64,000 nucleotides of DNA from Escarpia spicata (lineage: Eukaryota; Annelida; Polychaeta; Sabellida; Siboglinidae). The position numbers and the translations under genes were made by a program. How positions within the stretch are numbered: position 1 is the stretch's first letter; every line of letters begins with the position of its first letter. A model generated the notes under the pieces. It was not told the DNA's origin, did no database searches, and saw nothing but the letters and a program-made list of their open reading frames with translations. Positions 22,901-31,900 of this stretch are shown in pieces. The DNA is taken from contig OZ023205.1 in the NCBI GenBank assembly GCA_963995525.1, positions 68,761,859 to 68,825,858 on the forward strand, given 5' to 3'.

Positions 22901-25900
22901 AAATAGCCCTGCTGACATGTTTGTGTGGCACAAATAGCACTGCTGACATGTTTGTGTGGCACAAATAGCACTGCTGACATGTTTGCCAACTTTCATTACT
23001 ATCGATAGCTCAGTGTATTATTGATAGTTAAATTTACTATCAATAGTACACTTATACTATCATCACTTTGACTATCAATAGTACACTTATACCATAATCA
23101 CGTTGACTGTTAATAGTACACTTATACTATCATCACTTTGACTATCAATAGTACACTTATACTATCATCACTTTGATTATGATATTGCATTGATAGTTCA
23201 TGGATTGTTCACACTGATTGATCATCAATACAGTTAAGGGAATATAGAAGATCGCATTACAGATTGTTGTGTAGCATGTCAGATACAAATAGTTGGAACG
23301 TGTTTCCACCAGGATGTGTTGTTGCTTGCATGTGATTCTCATCAACTTTCATCGGAGAGTTGTTGTGGACAAGAAAGGAACAACTAATCTAACACTCCTT
23401 GACTTCTCCGATCCAGCCCAATGGTTTTCCTGATGGCCATTCCAATATGATGGTCCCTTTCCCAGATAAATATTACCCATGATGAACTGCATTTTCCATC
23501 ACAGGCTAGAGCCACTGCTGGCACGGATTAAGGAGAAACGGTCAGCAGTACTTTGTCCCCTGGTGGACGCCATCAACGATAAGACTTTAGAGCACTCGAA
23601 GTATAAAGGCAGTGCAGTGGGGGGGTTCACTTGGAGCCTACACTTCACATGGGATCCTGTCTCGCCAAGGGAGCAGAAATATCGCAAACTCCCCACCGAT
23701 CCCATACGGTACGCCACGGGTTGCAGAGGCTTGTGGGAAGATGCTATTTGGGAGAGGGAGACAATTTCTTTTAATTTAGATGAACACTTTTCGTTGCTAG
23801 AAACTGCAACAGGGATGTAGTGTTCATTTCTGTTCCAGTGTGTTTTTGTTGCTTTGGGTCATGCTTTTTTCGTTGTTTCTTCCTGCCCAGTTAAAGCTTG
23901 TCACGTTTTATGATAAATTTTTATAATATCAAGAGTAGCTTACAGTTACACCCAACATCAAACAATGTGGTGGTGCCCTCTGGAGAATTGATCACCACTC
24001 AGTTCTCACAGATAGGAGAAAGGCCGTCTAAAAAGCAAAGCATATAAAAAACATAAAAAAGGTTAAATAATTTCCGTTGTTTTCTTAAAACCAGTGCTCC
24101 AAAATTCAGTGGATATAATTTAGTATTATAATTCCTACAAGGTGGCAGCACACATTAATGCAGCAAGAGGGCAGCACTTAAAATTACTAGCTTTAATTGG
24201 ATTAAGGGGTGTGTAGTTGGGGATTTTTGGTGCAGTTGGAGGACCCAAGGAAGGATGTACTTGGAGGTTTTTGTTGAAAATAAGATTCTCCTGGATTTTG
24301 AAACTGAAAACTTGCAGGTATAACATCATATTGCAGTGTGGATTAACCTATATATATGCTAATCAAAATAATCCACCTCCACTTGTTAGCCATTCTACCT
24401 AACAATGATTGATCTCCCATGTACATATGTATATATATACATATATATATATAAGTTAATCCTCCTACCACGGACACCACATTTTCAGGGGTTCATCTCA
24501 GGCACCAGGAAACATATTTTTATAAATTATCTAAAATGTTTATTTCATGACGCCACTACCTGCGTCTGTGTGAACTAACCACAAGGAAGTATTTTAAAAT
24601 GAAGTAGGGAGTAATGTGATCATTTGATCCAACCACCCCAAATTGCTACTGGTAGATGAATGTCTGGATGTGGTGCTGAGACCAGAAATCAAAATACACA
24701 TTATGCCGTAAAAGTATGTTGAAAGTAAACCACTTAAACATACATTGTGGCACAATGTCTATTTATATATCAAACCTGGTGCTTTTGTCTTCTCTGTTTT
24801 GATTTAATATTTTCACGCATTTTATTTTATGTTTGTGTGCTTCACTACTTTGCCTGTATGTATTTGTTTTGTGTAACGACTAGTGTACACTGCCCAGACA
24901 TACGCCAAAGTTTGTTGACTGGTGTACACTGCCCAGACACACGCCAAAGTTTGTTGACTGGTGTACACTGCCCAGACACACGCCAAAGTTTGTTGACTGG
25001 TGTACACTGCCCAGACACGCCAACATTTGTTGACTGGTGTACACTGCCCAGACACACGCCAACATTTGTTGACTGGTGTACACTGCCCAGACACACGCCA
25101 ACGTTTGTTGACTGGTGTACACTGCCCAGACATACGCCAAAGTTTGTTGACTGGTGTACACTGCCCAGACACACGCCAAAGTTTGTTGACTGGTGTACAC
25201 TGCCCAGACACACGCCAAAGTTTGTTGACTGGTGTACACTGCCCAGACACGCCAACATTTGTTGACTGGTGTACACTGCCCAGACACACGCCAACATTTG
25301 TTGACTGGTGTACACTGCCCAGACACACGCCAACGTTTGTTGACTGGTGTACACTGCCCAGACATACGCCAAAGTTTGTTGACTGGTGTACACTGCCCAG
25401 ACACACGCCAACGTTTGTTGACTGGTGTACACTGCCCAGACACACGCCAAAGTTTGTTGACTGGTGTACACTGCCCAGACACACGCCAAAGTTTGTTGAC
25501 TGGTGTACACTGCCCAGACACACGCCAAAGTTTGTTGACTGGTGTACACTGCCCAGACACACGCCAAAGTTTGTTGACTGGTGTACACTGCCCAGACACG
25601 CCAACATTTGTTGACTGGTGTACACTGCCCAGACACACGCCAACATTTGTTGACTGGTGTACACTGCCCAGACACACTCCAGCATTTGTTGACTGGTGTC
25701 ACTGCCCAGACACACGCCAGTGTTTGTTGACTGGTGTTCACTGCCCAGACACACGCCAACGTTTGTTGATTGGTGTACACTGCCCAGACACATGCCAACA
25801 TTTGTTGACTGGTGTACACTGCCCAGACACACGCCAACGTTTGTTGACTGGTGTTCACTGCCCAGACACACGCCAACGTTTGTTGACTGGTGTACACTGC

Positions 25901-28900
25901 CCAGACACACGCCAACGTTTGTTGACTGGTGTACACAGCCCCCACACACGCCAACGTTTGTTGACTGGTGTACACTGCCCAGACACACGCCAACGTTTGA
26001 TGACTGGTGTACACTGCCCAGACACACGCCAACATTTATTGACTGGTGTACACTGCCCAGACACACGCCAACGTTTGTTGACTGGTGTTCACTGCCCAGA
26101 CACACGCCAACGTTTGTTGACTGGTGTACACTGCCCAGACACACGCCAACGTTTGTTGACTGGTGTACACAGCCCCCACACACGCCAACGTTTGTTGACT
26201 GGTGTACACTGCCCAGACACACGCCAACGTTTGATGACTGGTGTACACTGCCCAGACACACGCCAACATTTATTGACTGGTGTACACTGCCCAGACACAC
26301 GCCAACGTTTGTTGACTGATGGGATACTATTTGATTTGCTCAATTCTCTCAGCGTTGTTTAAGAGATGGAGCATGTCAGAGATTTTGTTGGATTTTAGAT
26401 ACTGCAGATTGCCAGGTCAGACTTAGACACACCTTTTGATGTGGTGTTGTCTAGACCCAAATTATTTCACTAATACTGTAAGCTGTAGGAAGTTAGTCCC
26501 ACTAATGTGCTTACCTCACTACTCAGGACATTTTTGCCTAGTCCCAAGGTGACCTTAATAGCAAGGTTCCACCGCACTGTGTAGTGCTTGGTGCAGGTGT
26601 AGTGCTTTCTGATTCTGCCTACTAGTCATTTTCGAACCAGCTTGTTGCCTATTTAGTTTTTCGTGAGTCATTTATTAGGTCCTTGATACTGTACTAACGT
26701 GATGGTGTATGTCTTTTTGCACATGTATTTTGTGAGATTCAATGAACAAAAATAATTTGGAATTCAGATTGATATAATAAATGACTTATACTAATGAGTT
26801 GCATCATGATATTAGAAAACTTTGAGCAACTAATCAAGTTATTTAATATATGAATTGTGCTCATTTCGAATCTGTCATATTCTCTTTACATTGAAGTGTA
26901 ATTTTCAAAATTCTGTCATTCATGTAAGATATATATGTACACAACAAGTAATAGTTTGTTTTGTTTATCAGTGATTGTGTTACCAGAAGCTTGGCAGTCA
27001 ATCAAGTTATGTACTTATAATAAGCTATACTTTCTTTTGTTCATGGTTTAAAAAAATTAAATTGTCATTTTATTAATATATCAAATGATAGGTTGCACTG
27101 ACTATATTCCCTCGGTCCTACAGATCTCCAACCATGGCTGGGGGCCTGTTTGCTGCAGACAGGAAGTATTTCTTTGAAATAGGAGCCTATGATCCTGGCA
27201 TGGAAGTATGGGGTGGGGAAAATCTGGAAATATCTTTCCGTGTAAGTGGATTAATCATGTTGAGTATTACATTTATTTCATTTGTTTTCACATGTCACTA
27301 ATCTTAGGTGTTTGCTTATTAATTGTACTTATATTGTGTTGGTCTCTCAAGGATCTATACATTAATATGCTGTCTTTTAGGCACTGTAAGTGCATCTCCT
27401 TCCAGGTGCCAAAGTCAACTTGTCGCTGTCTATGTTCCTTCGTTTCCCTGGACCATTGGCTTCTGATTTACCAATTGGTTGGGTATATCAGAATACACTA
27501 TGATTGTTATTTAGCATTATTTACTGTTTTTCATCAGAATGGCTGCTAGATGGCTGATGAGCTGAAATATCTGGAGACATGTTGGGCTTATTCCTGGATG
27601 TTTACTGCCTCCATATTGATCTTGCCCATGCAACCATGCGTTTACTGCATTATTCAGATTCTCAGAACAAGTACAATTCATGACGGAAAACACAGAAGTA
27701 TACGAAACACTTCAAGTAATGGTAGTAAAGTTGTGCCTAAATCCTCATAGTAACCCGGGCACAGAGATGCAACAAACCTGGATAATTAATCATGATATCA
27801 TTAATTAATCATGATATCATGAACAGAGACATGGACAAGTTATCACCAGAATAGGGGGCCACAGAGAAAGTAGAGTGGTAATGCAGTTAGAACAAATGTA
27901 TCTTAAGGTGTAGAAAAGTACCTGTAGTTTCAGATGACTGAAGTGATGGAGAGTTAATTTATTCAATTCTGAGCTGAAAATAACACAATAGTAATGTAAT
28001 ATTTGCAATTTTAATACAACGAGCAACCATGCCACATGTTCAAAATGAAAATTGGATTTAAAATGGGCAGTTAATCTATTACTAATATGGCACTACATCA
28101 GCATCCCATTCAAAAGGGTCAACTCTCACTGGAATTAAATTGCAAATATTTAAGTTTACTAGGTCTAATTTAAATGTGTTAATTGCTTCATGGACGTTAT
28201 TTAATTTGATACATTTCATTGTTGTTTAATTTGAATAGACTTGGATGCAGTGTTGACAGATTGAACATAGTTGATTGTGTGCTGGGCATGTTTAGGTATT
28301 TCCATGAGCTCTGTTACTTTTGTGGTACTTAGTAAGCAAAGTATATATTTCACACAGAAAGTAGCAGTCATCCTCATTTTGGATGCTTACAATTAAAAGT
28401 GTAGAGACATTTGTTAGCTTTGTTCACTGCACAGATGATCATTGCACTGTTTGGAATGTAATTAAGGTAGAATGTTTATTTTATTATGTTTCAGACGTGG
28501 ATGTGCGGAGGAAGCCTTGAGTTCATCCCTTGTTCCCGAGTGGGTCACATCTTCCGATCGTCTCATCCCTACACGTTCCCAGGTGGGAATTTGTTCACAG
28601 AAATTTAATTTGTCTAGCTAACTGAAAGAGACACTTGAATACAAGTCATATTTTAATAAATAAAAAGTTAAATGATAAGATGTTGAAAGAAATATAAATG
28701 ATCAATATTAGTTTTTACTTCTGATGTGATTTGTCAGTTGATTGTTATTAACTCAGTTTCACCTCATCATTTATAAATACAACATTAAGTGGTGCTACTG
28801 AGCTAGGTCATTTACTCCCTGCCCTAGTCTGGCTGCATAGTCCGGGGAGCTTCTACACCTACCACTAGGTGGCACTGCCTGTATTTTTCCTTTCTTATTG

Positions 28901-31900
28901 CATTCTTAACGCAGTTGTCAAAATTTTACCAACAGATGATTTATTGTTTCATCACCGCCATTCTCATTGAGTATTCTTGCTACCTCCATCTTTGTCAGAT
29001 ACCCTACCCACATCTCCCAGCTTCATAGAGTTCTTAATCTCAAGTGTAACTCATTCCCAGTATTTTCCCTCAGATCATTCAACCTTCTTTCCATTGCCTT
29101 CATCCTTGCAATTTTCCGAATCCAATATTGCAAACAATTTTTAAAATTTGAAATTTGAGGCTTGGTTGTCAGAGATTCTGAAATAAGGAGACAAAGTAGA
29201 AAGACCATGAGATGGTATCTGTGTTATAGGCAACAAGGACACACATGGTCTCAACTCGAAGCGTCTCGCTGAGGTTTGGATGGATGACTACAAACGTCTC
29301 TTTTACGCCCATCGCAAAGACATGGTGGTGAGTTACATGCCACCATTTTTTGACTGTATGAAGCTGAATGCGGCTATGTTGTTGGTGGAAATGTAGCACA
29401 GTTATAGCATTTCCATCTGTAGTTTGTTACCTTAGATAATTTACCTGTGCTGTATATCACTATAGATCATAGATGGTTAACTTCTACAATTTGTCACCTT
29501 TGATAATATACCACACCAATGTGCCATCTTGCATAATATACCATTGCAGTGTTACCTTTGATAACTCACCTCTGTAATGTACCATTGCAGTGTGTTACCT
29601 TTGATAACTCACCTCTGTAATGTACCATTGCAGTGTGTTACCTTTGATAACTCACCTCTGTAATGTACCATTGCAGTGTGTTACCTTTGATAACTCACCT
29701 CTGTAATATACCATTGCAGTGTTACCTTTGATAACTCACCTCTGTAATGTGCCATTGACATCTGCTGTCCGTCAACTTTGATAATTTACAACCACAATGT
29801 ATATTTTATAATAATCAATTAATAAATAACCCAGTTACAGTATTTACATCAATTGTATATTATTACAAATGCGCCACTGATATAATATGTTATTACAATT
29901 ACATATGTAAGGTTAAATCATTACAATCAGTTGTAATTGTGAAGAGAACTCTTGGTTCATTTCCTCTTACAGGACGCAGACGCAGGTGACGTGAAAGAAC
30001 GGAAGGAACTGAGAAAGAGACTTGGGTGCAAAAGTTTTAAGTGGTACCTTGATAATGTCTACCCAGAGAAATTCATCCCTGATGAGAGTGTGCGAGCCAT
30101 GGGAATGGTACGGACCTTTATTGTACGAACATAGTAAATTCCTCAGGAGACCTATGTCTGTATGTAGTTTACTCTGAATTGGTCACCGTTGATTTGGTTA
30201 CTAGAAGAAGCTTAAGATGTTTGATGCTATACATTCATATTATTCAAATATGGCCTTATATCGGTAAATAAACTTTTCTTGTTGAACTTTTATTTCTTGT
30301 GAAATGTCATTTAATTAAGTTATGATTAATTAAATTCAATATGTGGGTTTATGCATCACTGGTATCTTGGTTACTAGGTGTTATTTTATTACATTGTTAC
30401 ATTCTTAGTTGTCCCCAACTCGCACTTGACTTAAGGTAATGACATCGGAACTGTGTCTTTTGGATGACACTCTAAGACAGTAGGTCTTACCTGGAGGTGT
30501 AAACAATCTCACAGAGAGGGTAAATGTGTAATTTATTGTGGACCCACATCAACTGTGATGGCCCAGTACAAATCGTGCAATACACATGACATGGTCTTCA
30601 TAAAAAATTGTACTATTTACTACAACTAAAGCAATGCGTTAACAACTTAGCATTCAATTTATACAGCGCCTCCAACATTTGTTGCGTAGAGCACGTTCCT
30701 CTTTACTCCCGATGACCTGTTCACACAAGCGCCATATCAACTTCTACTACTTTGAAAACTTATTCGTTCTTATGATTCCGCCATTGGAATCCAATCAACA
30801 TCTGTTACCTAGTAATTTATACACCTGTTAGTAATTTATATAACTGAAACAAGGCAGTGGGGTGACCATGGAATTGATTAAAATGGCAGCAGTGGTCTGC
30901 CAAAATGTGCCACTAGTCTTCCTTGAGAGAAAGTCTAATGCTATGCTACGTCGTCAGGTGTCTACTGGTGTAGATATGTGTCTTGACACACTTGGAGTCA
31001 GTGAGAAGGAAGTCTTTGACATCCGGGTGTATAACTGCCAGGGCGGTAGGAGCAGCAACCAGGTAAGAGAGAAACTCAACAAATCATACACTGCAGTACA
31101 CAAAACAGGTAAACCTAAGTTTGTAATAAAAGTATTAAAGTTTTTATATATTGTGTATAAAATCTTTAGGACTGCTCAAGATGCTAATCTAGTAATATAG
31201 TACTGGTTCAATTACACTCACCACTGTCTATAGCCAGCAACTCGGTCACATAGTTGAGTGAACTGAAACAAACAACGCCCTAGTTTCAACATGGCTGCAA
31301 AGGAATAGAATCCAGATTCTCTTAATAGGCAGTCTGATGTTCTAACTTTAGGGCTGCCAAGCCCGACAATGTTGCTTCAAGGGGAGAAGGTTATTGGCTG
31401 CATTGTTTAGTGTTGTATGTCAATGAATTTCCAAAGACAATACAATCTGTGTGAAGCAAAGCAGTATATCTGGCACCAGCTCAACCTACTGGTACGTCTT
31501 GATCCTTACATGAGGCCACAAGGTACCCTGTATCCGTAGAGTACCACACAGAGGTTGGGTTAAAGTCCTATCTATGGAGAGGCAACACACCAACTTTTGA
31601 ATTATTTTTCAGGGTTGCTGCAGTAGACTAATTATGATGACAATAATTGATTGTAGAAACTATTGTGATGATATGTGACCTATCTTAACGAAATGAGTCG
31701 GATGTCGGCAAATCTGATTTTCCGTAAATGCCGTTTATGTGAACAAATCGCGAATCCATCGATTTTGAGATTTTCCCTGAAAATTATTCTTTGGTATTCG
31801 TTTTATCGATTGCTACTCTAGCTACCCTCTAATTAACTCTGTTTTGTGTATTTTAAAGCGATTTTTGTAGAGCTGTGCGAAGTGTTCCGCTCGATTTCCT

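Noticed and set aside
22799..23175. CRISPR-like regular repeats
   Set aside because: Units are contiguous tandem repeats without unique spacers, in an animal intron.
24822..26362. Open frames up to 492 codons in the 39-bp repeat
   Set aside because: Same reason; there is no start context or splice signal consistent with expression.
30862..30957. Upstream extension of GALNT exon 9 beginning with ATG
   Set aside because: The residues do not fit the family, and the phase-0 acceptor at 30957 joins exon 8 correctly.
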